The notes under the pieces: model-generated | The model's database searches: none | Told to the model about the DNA's origin: nothing | Seen by the model: the letters and a program-made list of their open reading frames with translations, nothing else | Assembly (NCBI GenBank): GCA_037893225.1 | Contig: JAZGUH010000327.1 | Span: 2,232,001 to 2,296,000, forward strand | Source: Hippasteria phrygiana | Taxonomy: Eukaryota; Echinodermata; Asteroidea; Valvatida; Goniasteridae | DNA length: 64,000 bases | Reading direction: 5' to 3' | Part shown: positions 1-10,880 of the stretch, in pieces | Layout: each line of letters starts with the position of its first letter | How positions within the stretch are numbered: position 1 is the first letter of the stretch | Made by a program: the position numbers and the translations under genes

Positions 1-698
1 TTTGGCAGGTTTGAGGCCAAGAAGGCCAACGACCCTGTTTATGGTAGAGATGCTCTTTCTGCTTCACCTGTCAGCCCTTGGAAGAAAGCTGCCAATCGTG
101 GTGTTACAAAGCCCAAAACAACCATGGCAATGAGAGAAACCAAAGATATTACAACCTTGAAGGATACTGACAAGGTGTGCTGGTTCTGTGGTGGTTCACA
201 CCTTTTGAAAGGATGCTCCCAGTTGCGAGAACAACCCTTGAGTGATCGCATCGAGTTTTTGAGAAAGAAGCGTCTTTGTTTTGGTTGTCTAAAGATGGGA
301 CACATGAAAAGGGCGTGCAACATGACAGATACGTGTGACGTTTGCAAGGGTCGGCACCCAACACTTCTACATGTGAAACGCATTGACATTACTGCAAAAC
401 ATGCACAGCCAGGTGGAGATGTGAAAGAATCAAGTGTCGAGCCTGGTGGTAAAGGTCTTGAGTACACTAACGTAGCATGTGATGATGAAAGTGAGAGCCA
501 GTGTACAGTGGCAATCGTCCTAGTTCGTGTGAGATTTTCTCATGGGTTAAATGATGTAGTGACTTATGCATTCCTGGACCCAGGAAGTAGTGTGTCATTC
601 TGCAGTGATGCCCTGATGAAGAAGTTATGTGGTGTGGGCAGACGAATGCGCATTAAGCTGGACACCATGGGAGATCCACACGGATACGTACTTGATTG
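1..698 (+). pseudogene. BEL/Pao gag C-terminus and protease (broken), copy A
   Basis: The frame at 124-699 encodes three cysteine-rich nucleic-acid-binding knuckles, C-x2-C-x3-H-x4-C, C-x2-C-x4-H-x4-C and C-x2-C-x3-H, as found at the end of BEL/Pao Gag. They are followed by a retropepsin-like start with an FLDPGSS motif. I take this as the active-site loop; the Asp-Pro-Gly form in place of Asp-Ser/Thr-Gly occurs in some BEL proteases, from memory. The open frame begins before the window edge, as copy B shows. Near 665-699 the frame shifts; the continuation is readable in another frame from about 629. The same shift is in copy B, so it predates the duplication. Confidence 0.85.
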
Positions 699-2815
699 AG
701 GGTCTAGAAGTACAGGGTCTAGATGGTATGGGCAAAGTCAAGATTCCGAGGGTTTACACCAAAGATAAACCTCCTTTTAAGCGACATCATATACCAACTC
801 ATGATGATGTATCTCACTGGAAACATCTGAAGGATGTCCCCCTGACTCAGATCAATGCTGGTATCGACCTATTGATTGGTAACAATGTTCCTGATGCGTA
901 CTCACCATTGGAGGTCAGAACAGGACCACCGGGTAGCCCTCATGCATCTAAGACTGCTCTTGGATGGGTTGCATGGAATGTTTTGAGGTCATCTCGGGAA
1001 TGTCGACCGTTCTCTGTAAATTTTGTTGATGTTGCTGCAAAAAGTTGTAAGGAAGTCAAGAGACTCAACATGCTGGTCAGAGAAAGCCTAAACTATGACT
1101 TTTCAGAACGTACGATAGATGACAAACGGGAATGGTCCCAAGAAGACAGGTTATTCATGAAAGGGTCGGCGGTTCGTGTAAGTTAGTAGATGGCCACTAC
1201 CAAATTAGTTTGCCCTTCAAGAATGATGTCAGCCTACCTGACAATTCAGTTATGGCATTAAAGCGTCTTGGAAACCTTGAAAGGAAGTTAAAGGTTAATC
1301 AGAAGTTTCACCATGATTACAATCTTTCCATGACAAATGTCCTTGACAAAGGATATGCTGAAATAGTGCCGGCATCACATGTAGAGGGACAGGTCGGGCG
1401 TGTCTGGTATATACCCCATCATGGCGTCTACCATCCCAGAAAACCGGAGAAGGTTAGAGTTGTATTTGATTGTACAGCCAGTTATAATGGGATTGCGCTG
1501 AATGATCTACTTCTTCCTGGTCCGAACCTGACTAATCACCTGATTGGTGTCTTGCTGAGATTTAGACAGGAACGTGTGGCCATAATAGGCGATATTGAAT
1601 CTATGTTCTACCAGGTTCTGGTCCCTAAACAAGAGCGAGACTACTTGCGGTTCTATTGGTGGCCAAATGGAGATTTACATCAGACGCCAACACCCTACCG
1701 GATGAAGGTACATCTCTTTGGTGCTGTTTCATCTCCATCTTGCTCAAACTATGCCTTAAGGCTCACAGCACTGAGTGATACTGATGAAGGTAACACTTGT
1801 AGCAGCAAAGACAATTTTGAGGAACTTTTATGTTGATGACTGCTTAAAGTCTGTTAAATCCACAGAGGATGCAATCGATCTGATTAACAAGCTAACGGCA
1901 CTTTGTAAGAAAGGAGGGTTTAACCTAACCAAGTGGATCAGCAATGACCAAGCTGTGATACAAGCTGTGCCTGCCAGTAACGTTGCTAAGAGCTACAAGC
2001 TAGATGTGAGTGACCCTTCTCAACTAATGCCTCGTGAAAGAGCTCTGGATGTTAGCTGGGATGTGAAATCCAAATGGGTGGGCTTCAAGATCGCAGTGAC
2101 TACTAAAGATCCTGCCAGGAGGAACATCTTGTCGATCGTAAGCTCAGTTTATGATCCTTTGGGATTTGCTTGCCCTGTCATTTTACCGGTCAAACAGCTT
2201 CTGCAGAAATTGTGTAAGGAGAATGTTGAATGGGATGCAGAAATCACAAAAGACGACTTGAGTATTTGGAATCAGTGGTTGGCAGATCTTCCTAAGCTTG
2301 AGCATTTAGTTGTACCAAGATGCTATAAACCATTGAAGTTTGAGATAGCCCAGCGCCAGCTTCACAATTTCAGTGATGCGAGCGATCGTGGTTATGGGGT
2401 TGTGTCCTATCTACGCCAGGTGACAACTGGAGGAGATATTCACTGCTCTTTTCTGGGTGCAAGATCTCGGGTAGCTCCTCTGAAGAAAGTAACCGTGCCA
2501 CGAATGGAGTTAACGGCAACAACCGTTGCAGTTCGTTTAAACAAGATGCTTGAAGAGGAATTGGACGATCAGATTCATAGTGTATTTTTTCTGGACGGAC
2601 AGTACGGCAGTTCTGAAATACATCTCCAATGATTCAGCCCGCCTTCACACATTCGTCGCCAACAGAGTGCAAGTGATCCGGGAAGCTTCTGATGTTAGTC
2701 AGTGGAGATATATTGAGACAAAGGTCAACCCAGCAGATGATACTTCCAGGGGGCTACAGGTCAACAAGTTCTTGAGTAATCAGCGGTGGTTGAAAGGTCC
2801 TGAATTCCTGTAAAA
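629..2815 (+). pseudogene. BEL/Pao reverse transcriptase-RNase H (broken), copy A
   Basis: Three overlapping frames (629-1186, 1132-1836 and 1775-2632 with 2550-2813) together cover the protease end, the reverse transcriptase and the RNase H of a BEL/Pao Pol. Visible landmarks are VRVVFDCTA, a GDIESMFYQV block, the catalytic YVDD near 1828, and an RNase H-like NFSDASDRGYG with VPRMELTA. There are at least four breaks. A one-base loss near 1165 is private to this copy, since copy B stays open there. The shifts near 1820 and 2600 are shared with copy B. The product would have been a polyprotein for reverse transcription in cytoplasmic particles; it cannot be made now. Confidence 0.9.
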
Positions 2816-3058
2816 AAATAAAGCGAGTGGCCGAGTACTCTTATGTTCCAAGTTGATTCCGATGACCCAGAAGTTTAAGCAGCCAGTAGTGCAGCCTTAG
2901 TTGATGAGTCAACATCGGTAATAGACAGCTTGTTGGCTAAATAATGGCCTGGGTATTGGTGTTCAAGCGTCGATTCCTACAGCTTGAGTCAAAGAAGGAT
3001 AGCGCTGAAGATAAACTATAGGTCCTGTAACTCACCTGACTCCGAGCATGCTTAATGG
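2816..3058 (+). other. BEL spacer between RNase H and integrase, degenerate
   Basis: This continues BEL Pol in all likelihood, because integrase-proximal coding resumes after the inserted element at 4676. Every frame carries stops, so it is decayed. I see no other feature. Confidence 0.5.
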
Positions 3059-3325
3059 TAGTCTTGGTTCAAGACGTTGTTACGTATATACACGATAACC
3101 GGCCGCCGCGAGAGGGCGTTACCACGAAAAATGGGGGAAACTAGTGCGCATGCGTCAATTCTGTATGAAAATGAGGAACATTTTCTCTTCACGCTAGCGC
3201 ACATACGAAAAAGAGCTGCCACGAAGCTGCACAATAGTCTGGTAGCTATCTATACTACTGGCCGAAGGGGCGCTGGTAAGTTCGCGATCGAAGCTGCTAG
3301 CTCTGCTTTGCATTAATGATACCCT

Positions 3326-3497
3326 GCACGATATGGGGGAAAAGGATACCCCCCTTTTATCCCTATACCCTAAGCACACTCCAGATTATTGTTATCTAAC
3401 ACATCCCCCCAGATTTCTGAATAGAATTCCTGAGATTCCGGGAACACAATGACCAACACAAAAGAGGGGGGTCCCTTTTCCCCCATATCGTGCATTA
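3326..3497. repeat. Short palindromic MITE, first of an inverted pair (copy A)
   Basis: The ends are TGCACGATATGGGG and its complement CCCCATATCGTGCA. The interior has C-rich and G-rich blocks beside the ends. A second member in the opposite orientation lies at 4181-4363, so two related about 175-bp elements face each other inside the larger TIR element. Confidence 0.8.
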
Positions 3498-3689
3498 TAT
3501 GGCATTAATTGCAGGCAGCCGGTCGGCCGGCTAGCTATGCGCTAGCGGCTGCAGTGTTCACCGTTCGTGTTCGACGGGGAAGGTGCCTAGCGGGACCGGG
3601 CAGGCAACCTGATGGGTGATGGTGTGTAATCTGCGGGAAATTACTTGTTACATGCAAGAAATACCTCCCCATTATATTAAACCGTCGGG

Positions 3690-3835
3690 GCTGGGACAAC
3701 TCGACCGTTGGCCGACTCGATTTGAGACAACTCGACCGTTGAGACAACTCGACCGCCTTTGCGTCAAATGGGAAGACAAGTCGTCCGTGGAGACAAGTCT
3801 TCCGTTGAGACAAGTCGTCCGGTCTCGGCGGGGAT
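3690..3835. repeat. Short minisatellite, GACAACTCGACCGTT-type
   Basis: About seven imperfect units of 16-18 bp, reading GAGACAACTCGACCGTT in the first half and GAGACAAGTCGTCCG in the second. The array is present in both duplicons. Open frames across it are a by-product of the repeat and are not taken as genes. Confidence 0.75.
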
Positions 3836-4180
3836 TCGCGTCCAGCCTCAAAGCAAACATGAGCTTGAATTTTGGTCTAGTTTCACCAGTGGAGAAAACC
3901 CGCAGGAGATCTAGAGTGCGTCTCAGTATCTTTGTGAACTGTGTGACAATCGAATCACCAGAGTACGACAATCTCCGTTTTCTCCGGCCGTAAAGACTAG
4001 GGCCTCGTGAGCTATTTGTTTTATTATTATCATCATCATCACGGCCTTTTTTATTTTATATCTCAATCAAATCACCTAACAAGGTCTCCTCAGCACCATT
4101 ATATCATATTCAGCCCCGTTAAGATTTTCTGTTTATATTCTGGAACTTTTTAGTTAATTCCCCTCGACCCTCATATGATG

Positions 4181-4363
4181 CACGATATGGGGCAGAGGGA
4201 ACCCCCCCCCCCCCCCCCCCCCCTCTTTTGTGTTGGTCATTGTGTTCCCGGAATCTCTGGAATTCTTTTCAGATGTCTAGGGGAGATGTGTTAGGTAACA
4301 ATAGTCTGGAGAGTGGATAGGGTACAGGGACAAAAGGGGGGTACCCCTCTGCCCCATATCGTG
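4181..4363. repeat. Short palindromic MITE, second of the pair (copy A)
   Basis: It starts GCACGATATGGGGCAGAGG and ends CCCCATATCGTGC, in inverse orientation to the element at 3326-3497. It holds a C run of about 22 that is only about 7 long at the matching place in copy B. Confidence 0.8.
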
Positions 4364-4675
4364 CTGGGTATATCGGCCCTACCAAACAATCTAAATAGCA
4401 CGGACCTGTTGTACCTTTATCTTCACACTAACACTCGGGCGGTAGTACATGTAGTTAGATCTATGCATAATGCATGTATTTATGTATTCATAATGCGCGC
4501 TGCAATCATTAGGCTAAGCAGGTGCGTTCGCGCGCACAACACGGCTTCTACAAGATTCCCAAGACGTTGTTACTGGCGGTTCGTGGCTATTAATAGTTTG
4601 TCGTGATAACGCCCTCTCGCGGCGGCCGGTTATCGCGTATATACGTAAAAACGTCTTGAACCAAGACTAGCTTGA

Positions 4676-5997
4676 TGGTGCAGAGGTGGCATTGATAAAG
4701 TACGTGCAAGGGAAGGCCTTTTCAGATGAGCTGAAATGTCTGCCGGACGTTAATGGTGAAAATCAAGGTGTTGTTAAATCCAGTACGCTCTACAAACTGA
4801 GTCCAGTGTTGGTAGATGGAATCCTGAGAGTCGGAGGACGAATCGACAGAGCAGCTGTCCTTCAGTTCAGTGCGAGGCATCCAATCATTCTGCCAAAGGA
4901 TTCACCAGTGTCGATGTTGCTACTTGAAGAGGCGCATAGACGTGTAGGTCACCAAGGGAAAACGCTATGCTTACGTATACGTTAGACAAAATTACGGGAT
5001 AATTGGAGCAAATGGGGCATCGAAGAAGATTGCTCACAGATGTGTGACTTGCCGAAAGTATCAGAGTAGGCCAGGTGAGCAAATGATGGCGAACTTATCA
5101 GCTGAGCGTCTTGAAGCTAACCACTCTCCGTTCACTAATGTGGGTATGGATTACGTGGCAGAGTTGCAGTGAAACGTTACGGGGTAATATTTACATGTCT
5201 CTCTTCTCGTGCGGTTCACCTAGAAGTAGCTTCGTCACTGGATACTGATTTTACAATCAATGCAATCCGCAGGTTTATGGCCCGACGAGGAATGGTAAAG
5301 TATATTAGGTCAGATAATGGCACAAATCTGGTTGGAGCAGAGAAAGAGCTACGTCAGGAGCTAACAAAGGTAAACAGTCCAAAATTCGAGATACCCTGTG
5401 TTATACAGGCATCAAATGGAAATTCAACCCTCCTACAGGATCCCACTTCGGAGGAGTGTGGAAGCGATTAATTCGTTCTGTGAGGAAGATAATGTATGGA
5501 CTGCTGCATGAGCTCAAATATCGACTCGACGATGAAGGCCTACACACACTATTATTATGTGAGGTGGAAGCTGTCCTGAATAGCCGTCCAATTACTGCAT
5601 ATTCAACACATCCTGATGATCTGCTAGCGCTGACTCCTAATATTTTGCTCCTGGCTCAAGGTGCAGGTGTTTCTCCACTGTAGAATTCGCTAAGGATGAT
5701 TGTTATGCACGCAAGCGATGGCGAAGAGTCCAATATCTGGTTGATGTATTCTGGAAGAGATGGGTGTCTGAATACTTACTCTCCTTCAAGAACGTCAAAG
5801 GTGGCTCAAACCCAAACGGAATGCTTCAGTTGGTGACATAGTTCTGCTAATTGACAACACACCCAGAGGTTCATGGGCCTTAGGAAGGGTCGTCAGCACA
5901 AAAAAGGACTCCAGCGGTCTTGTGCGAGTAGTGCAAGCGAAAACAGCAACCAGTGCGAAGCTGTGCTTAGTCTTGGAAGCTGACTCTGATGGTTAGA
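4676..5997 (+). pseudogene. BEL/Pao integrase (broken), copy A
   Basis: After the inserted element the Pol frame resumes with a stretch ending in the zinc-binding HHCC region (EEAHRRVGHQGK, then CVTCRKYQ after a shift near 4980). Next come the catalytic core with GMDY and RSDNG, and a basic C-terminal part ending at TAG 5995-5997. In the third catalytic block the sequence reads GGVWKRLIRS, where BEL integrases usually have Glu after GVW. The lysine is in both copies. Private breaks here are a one-base loss near 5370 and a two-base gain near 5680. The frame change near 5800 is shared with copy B. A strand-transfer enzyme by family, not functional here. Confidence 0.88.
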
Positions 5998-6127
5998 TAT
6001 CTTTATGGACAGTTGGACATTATTGAAATTTTCGGATATTCTTGGACACCTATTGGACTTTTTTCTTTAAATGTATCATTAATTGGTCTTATAGAATTTA
6101 TTATTTAATTGTGAAGAGCCACAATTC

Positions 6128-6138
6128 AGGGGCGGGGA
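6128..6138 (+). promoter_or_regulatory. BEL polypurine tract, copy A
   Basis: The purine run AGGGGCGGGGA lies directly before TGTAAAGACC. This is the usual place for the plus-strand primer just upstream of a 3' LTR. The lone C inside the run is unusual but is conserved in copy B. Confidence 0.7.
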
Positions 6139-6872
6139 TGTAAAGACCAAAAGTAAGACCCAGATCAGTCGCATTGTAATGGACATTTGCAGACTTATGT
6201 TATGTGAATTAGATACTTACCTGCATGCCTGGAATTCTGATAGCCTGAGTGCCTGGCTGGAATGCCCATAGTGCTATTGTGATGTTTAGGTGTGGCTCAC
6301 TTGCCGAGAAGAGTTTCATTGTGTGAACATGTATGTGTACCATAGTGGCCAGGCAGCAATAGTGGCAATTGTGCTGTTTACCTTTGGTGAGTTTGATAAT
6401 ATACTTTATTTCATTTAGCTAATTTAAAATACATATTAATTCTTGTTCCTTTTACTTTATACTGTTATTGATTTACAAGTTTGAAAACCATTTAAAGTAA
6501 TAATTGCGCTAGACAAATAACTTATTTGCGTACTTCCATAAGTTCATTATATGGCTGTTTTTGCAGTTTTCCACAGCAATACATCTTTCCGAAATTCATT
6601 TTACCTTAACGTTATCATCAAGATGAGTGAATTTTATCAGTTTATTTATTACATATGCATACACTAACATAGTTGGGCAAATGTTAAGTATTATTTAATA
6701 TTGTCTTTTACAGCTATTCGGTTGTCCGGTTGTCCAGTTGCAGTTATGCGGTTATGTGGTTTGGATACAGTTTGGCTCTAGAAGTTTGCGAAGTAGCGGA
6801 CATGGACAGAAATAAATCGTATAAGCATCAAGGAATTGTCGAATGTGAGAGTGTCTTTGACTGGCCACTATA
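6139..6872 (+). repeat. BEL/Pao 3' LTR (probable; right end uncertain), copy A
   Basis: The sequence begins TGT right after the polypurine tract and carries AATAAA at 6811-6816, both expected of an LTR. No second LTR exists in the window to fix its length. The inverted-repeat element begins at 6873, so the LTR may end near there or be interrupted. Neither copy has a matching 5' LTR, so the elements are 5'-truncated. Confidence 0.65.
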
Positions 6873-7234
6873 AGTACCTTTCACTAAAAAGAAACTGTTT
6901 CCCAATTTTCTTTGAAAATCTGAAAGATTATAGCCTGGGCACACTATATTTTGGAAAAGGCTAATTCGGCCCACTAATAGTAGTACCCGAATGATTCTGA
7001 TCAATGATATCCATCTCAGTAATGATAACTTTTAAACATCGTCTACTATAGGTTTCGGGTGCTGCAAAAACTTGTGACTTCACGAACCCTTGAAGAAAAG
7101 CTTTCAACAGCATAAAATGCAGGGAGGAGGCCATTCAACCTCATGGTTGACTGCAATTGTTCCATGGATGTAGTCAGTTGAAACCTCCCGTTGGAGACTT
7201 TCTAGAAGTGTCATTTACATAATGTGTAGGTGTC

Positions 7235-7492
7235 TTGGGCGGCGATCCCGGGGGGACGGGAGGGACACGCCCCCAATATTTTTGGGGAAGGGGACGGCTA
7301 TGGCACTGTCCCCCAATAATGTTCCCCCTTGCCATATACATTTATGGTTTATTGGCTTTTACATGCACCAGAATATACACAGATCAGCATATTTTCACAA
7401 ATTTTCCAGGATACACAAGAGACGCGGAGTACAAAATGCTTATAAACAATTATGGCTGGTTTTTCTCCAACCCCCCCCCCCCCCCCCCCCTC
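7235..7492. repeat. GC-rich repeat fragment with C run
   Basis: Blocks such as GGGGACGGGAGGGACACGCC and CCCAATATTTTTGGGG look like the end of a GC-tipped DNA element. A C run follows at about 7471-7490. The run differs in length from the matching run in copy B. Open frames here are not credible genes. Confidence 0.45.
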
Positions 7493-8136
7493 CAACCTTT
7501 ACGAGAAATCGCCATACCTGCATCTTGTGTCAGTCAGATAAATTTATTTAGTCCTACCTGCTAATGAAATGTTACTACATGGTACACACATTTAAAAATA
7601 TTAATGGACATTATTATGGTGCCCTAGCTATTTAATACGTCTTAACTCAAAAGTTCAAATGAAATTCTCAAATTTGTTTTAGAGTGCTTTATCAGTATGA
7701 AGCCGGGACCGAATTTCATCACATTGGTGCCATATGGAAATCTTCGTCACGAGCAGGAATTAGCAGAGTTGGCCGTACAATAGGCCTATCGTCCACAGAA
7801 TTCCTCTATAAATTACAGTTTGCACACCTTTTCAGCAGAGCCACGAAATTGGGCCCAGTGCTAAAGGAGCACGCATCTGGAACAGCACAAATCCTCACGC
7901 CGTGGGTCCCATAAATAGAAACAAGGGACGCCCGTGTACTCCATTGACCATTCGGATCGTAAACTCGCCACTTAACTTCTTTCTTGCACAAAAATAACTG
8001 AATGATGAGTTTCAAAAGTCAGCCTTTCCAATGTGCAACTTTTTCTCATTCTAATGACGGTGCATTCCCAACCTCAACATTTTAGATGGATGAATATTAT
8101 CATAATGGATACAAATCCAATCAGTGCACGTATATT

Positions 8137-9137
8137 ATAGGTTTTCCCAGCCAATTTCATCACAAATTAATTCAATTTCATTAACATGCATTCAAAATCA
8201 CGCATTTCCCCTAATTCAATCAAACCAGGGTTTCTTTTTAGCTATACTATTGCATTCAATTTCGTGTTTGTGCACACATGATTTCGTTCTTTTCATTCAG
8301 GTTCGTTTTAGTCATTCTATTTCGTTTATAGGCATTCAAGACTACATTTTCACCAATCTTCAGTTGCATTTCTACTATACCTATCTACAATTCATGAAAT
8401 CAAAATAAGACTCATCGAAGCGCACATGAATTTGTGTTTTCTTTTTCGTTGATGGGCACTGAATTTCAAATTCTGTGCGTTCAAATTGAACATGAGTTAT
8501 GGCTTGTTTATTCGAGGAAGTTGGCAATAGCTCTTTTACTGGCACTTGGGTTTTTCTTTGTTAGATGCGTTTCCGTGTTGTTTGCATTTCATTTATGTCA
8601 TATGCATGTGTTTCCGTTTTGTGTTAATTGCAATAATTGTTCCTTTTGCTTTGTTACCCCATGATTAAAGTTAAAGCCTGTACCCTGTATCTAGAAGACT
8701 AATAAGTAAAGTTTAAAAAGTTATGGTGATGAGTTTGAAATGAAAACAAAATCTTTCGCTATAGCCTTGTGATAGTTTGCACTTTATGTTTTCTTCTTTA
8801 TTTCTGCTAATGTTCGAACCACGTCAAATTAAAATACGAATCAGAAAGCACATACCATTAAAACGAATTTGAATGTAAACATTTGAGAAATGTTTGCTAA
8901 TTGATGAAATTGAATGGTTGACCAGCCTCTTGCTGCTATTTTTTCCAAATTGAATGATCTTTGCGACCTCGGAATTTGAATGATCTTATTTGGCCAGTGA
9001 ATGCTAACTGCTGAAATTGAATTACTCCTTTTGACTGCTGAATGCTGATTCAACGGAGCATTCATTTTCAAACGAAATTGAATGAGCCGGGTATTAAATT
9101 GAATTAAATTTTGTTTAAATTGGCCGGGAAAACCTAT
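8137..9137. repeat. ATTCAAT-rich inverted-end cassette 1, copy A
   Basis: The left end ATAGGTTTTCCCAGCCAATT is matched inverted at the right end by AATTGGCCGGGAAAACCTAT. The 1.0-kb interior is dense in ATTCAAT, TTCAATTTC and their complements. The interior is not otherwise recognisable and has no convincing coding frame. Cassette 2 follows about 200 bp further on with the same ends. Confidence 0.8.
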
Positions 9138-9343
9138 ATTAGTTTGACAGTCCTTCCCTAAAATTATACACCCACTACTCCCCTATATATTCTAGTGTGC
9201 ATTAGTAACACCCGTCTACGGGGGGATGGGGGACACTCCAGCGTCGTAGCCAGAGCTCTCTCCATTGGGGGCGAGTTTGGGGGGGGGGGGGGTTGGATGT
9301 TACAGTGGGGGGCGCGGGCGTTCACAGTATTCTTCTTAATAAT

Positions 9344-10327
9344 ATAGGTTTTCCCGGCCAATTTAGCAGATTTGACAGCCAAAATGACGACCAATCACCC
9401 ATTTTCGCACGAATTTGAATGCACGTTTAAGATCAACATTCAATTATCTAAAATCCTCATTCAATTTAAATGTAGAAGCATGCGATTGTACATTTAAACC
9501 ATGCAATTGAACTTAATTATTCATTCAAATTAAACTTGCATACTGCAGCATTCATATTCGCTGGAGCTTCCATCTGCGTAAGTTTGGTCATTTAAATTCG
9601 CTATTAAGCAAGCATTTTTTAAATGTAAGCATAGGAATTTGAAATAAGTCCATATTATTCCTTTGTTTGATAGAATTGAACAGAATGCCTTTATTCTAAT
9701 TTAAAAATGGATATAAGAACTGTTTCCCAAAAAATCCTGCCACTTCTCTGATGACCGTGTATATTGTTAGACTGAAGCACCAGATCACAATTTAAAGCAA
9801 AGGTAAAATAGAAAGAAGTAATGAAATAAGAACAAAAATTATGTGAACACAACAAAAAGGAGAGAACATACCTTGAATTTGATGTTTATTTAATTTTCCA
9901 TATCGTTTGTTTACATTTTACTTCTTTAGATTGAAAAGACAGATAACAGATATATATAGAATGAAAAGAAGAAACAATGAAAAGGTTCACTAAATCAAAA
10001 GACTCGCAACGTACTTTTCGTTTTCTTTATTTTGAATGCAAAAAGTGTTAGATAGAATGCGCGGAAATGAAAACGGCAATGACGCAGTCCCGTGCAAAAA
10101 TTCCGTAACCAAACTCAGTGTTAAATTGAATGATCACTTACACCGAATGACATAACTTCAAAATAGGATGCGTTAAACATGAAAATGCCAGGTATAAAAA
10201 CGAATTTGAACGTCTGAAATCTAATACGAACCACGGAAACGACAGCAGAGAGTTAATTTGCTTCAAATTGGCCACTATCAAGATGAAATTCAACGCTATT
10301 TTTGCGAAACTGGCTGGGAAAACCTAT
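9344..10327. repeat. ATTCAAT-rich inverted-end cassette 2, copy A
   Basis: It has the same ends as cassette 1: ATAGGTTTTCCCGGCCAATT on the left and CTGGCTGGGAAAACCTAT on the right. The interior is again rich in ATTTGAATG and ATTCAATT words. The spacer between the cassettes (9138-9343) is G-rich with a G run near 9277-9290, and another C run lies just outside at about 10386-10398. Confidence 0.8.
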
Positions 10328-10880
10328 ACTATTATTTTTTCCGTTTGCAAAATTTACATGGGGGAAGGGCGACTGGGGGTGGAGCCCCGCACACCCCCCC
10401 CCCCCCCCGGCTACGCCGCTGCACAAAACTACTAGCATACAACATATTGCATGCCATGGACGCACATACGGCTGACGTATACCGTCTCGGGAATACGTCT
10501 TCAGAAAAGAACCGTAGAAAGTCTGAGTGCAAAATGCAAAAGGATTTGTTTTCAAAATTAAATTAATAAAAGTTAAAGCTAAAAACAGAAATTGAGATTT
10601 GATAATTCAGTTTTCAATTTTCAATTATCAATTTAAAGATGAATAAGGGTTGATTTTTCAACTTGTTTTATCTCTCTAACATTGAAAACGAATTACATGT
10701 ATAATGAACTATTTCACTCCATTTCATATGGAAAATGACGTCCCTTTAGTCCCTTTAGTGGCCCGAATTAGCCTTTTCAAAAATACAGTGTGCCTAGGGG
10801 TATAATCTTTGAGATTTTCAAAGAAAACAGGGAAAACTTCGAAAAAATGTGAGGTACATTTCCTTTTTAGTGAAAGTACT

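Larger units (their letters stand above)
3059..4669 (+). mobile_element. TIR DNA element inserted in BEL, copy A
   Basis: The ends are inverted repeats starting TAGTCTTGGTTCAAGACG. They are flanked by GCTTAATGG (3050-3058) and GCTTGATGG (4670-4678), an 8-9 bp target duplication with one change. BEL coding lies on both sides, so the insertion split the Pol region. In copy B the matching inverted repeats are about 120 bp; here the left one lacks about 60 bp. No transposase is visible, so it is non-autonomous. The duplication length would suit hAT, Mutator or P-type elements; I cannot choose. The interior holds two short palindromic elements and a short minisatellite. Confidence 0.88.
6873..10880. 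mobile_element. Foldback-type element with about 110-bp inverted ends, copy A
   Basis: The left end (6873-6976) starts AGTACCTTTCACTAAAAAG. It is matched in inverse by 10757-10880, including the blocks CTTTGAAAATCT and AAAAGGCTAATTCGG. Similarity is roughly 80 percent by eye with small gaps. No transposase is visible in the 4 kb. The interior includes a C/G-rich segment near 7235-7345 and two ATTCAAT-rich cassettes. The class is unknown, and I could not identify a target duplication. It is shared with copy B, so it predates the duplication. Confidence 0.75.

Noticed and set aside
39..467. 142-codon minus-strand frame, also at 51480-51908
   Set aside because: It mirrors the BEL Gag knuckle region. 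Its presence in both duplicons follows from the duplication and does not show selection on this frame.
7222..7564. Two overlapping 109-codon frames (also near 58621-58993)
   Set aside because: They cross a C run that gives a Pro tract and a GC-rich repeat tip; the reading changes with run length between copies.
8124..8664. Hydrophobic open frames in ATTCAAT-rich cassette 1
   Set aside because: T-rich repeat text gives Phe/Leu/Ile-rich translations by chance. Identity between duplicons covers all positions equally, so it does not show coding constraint.
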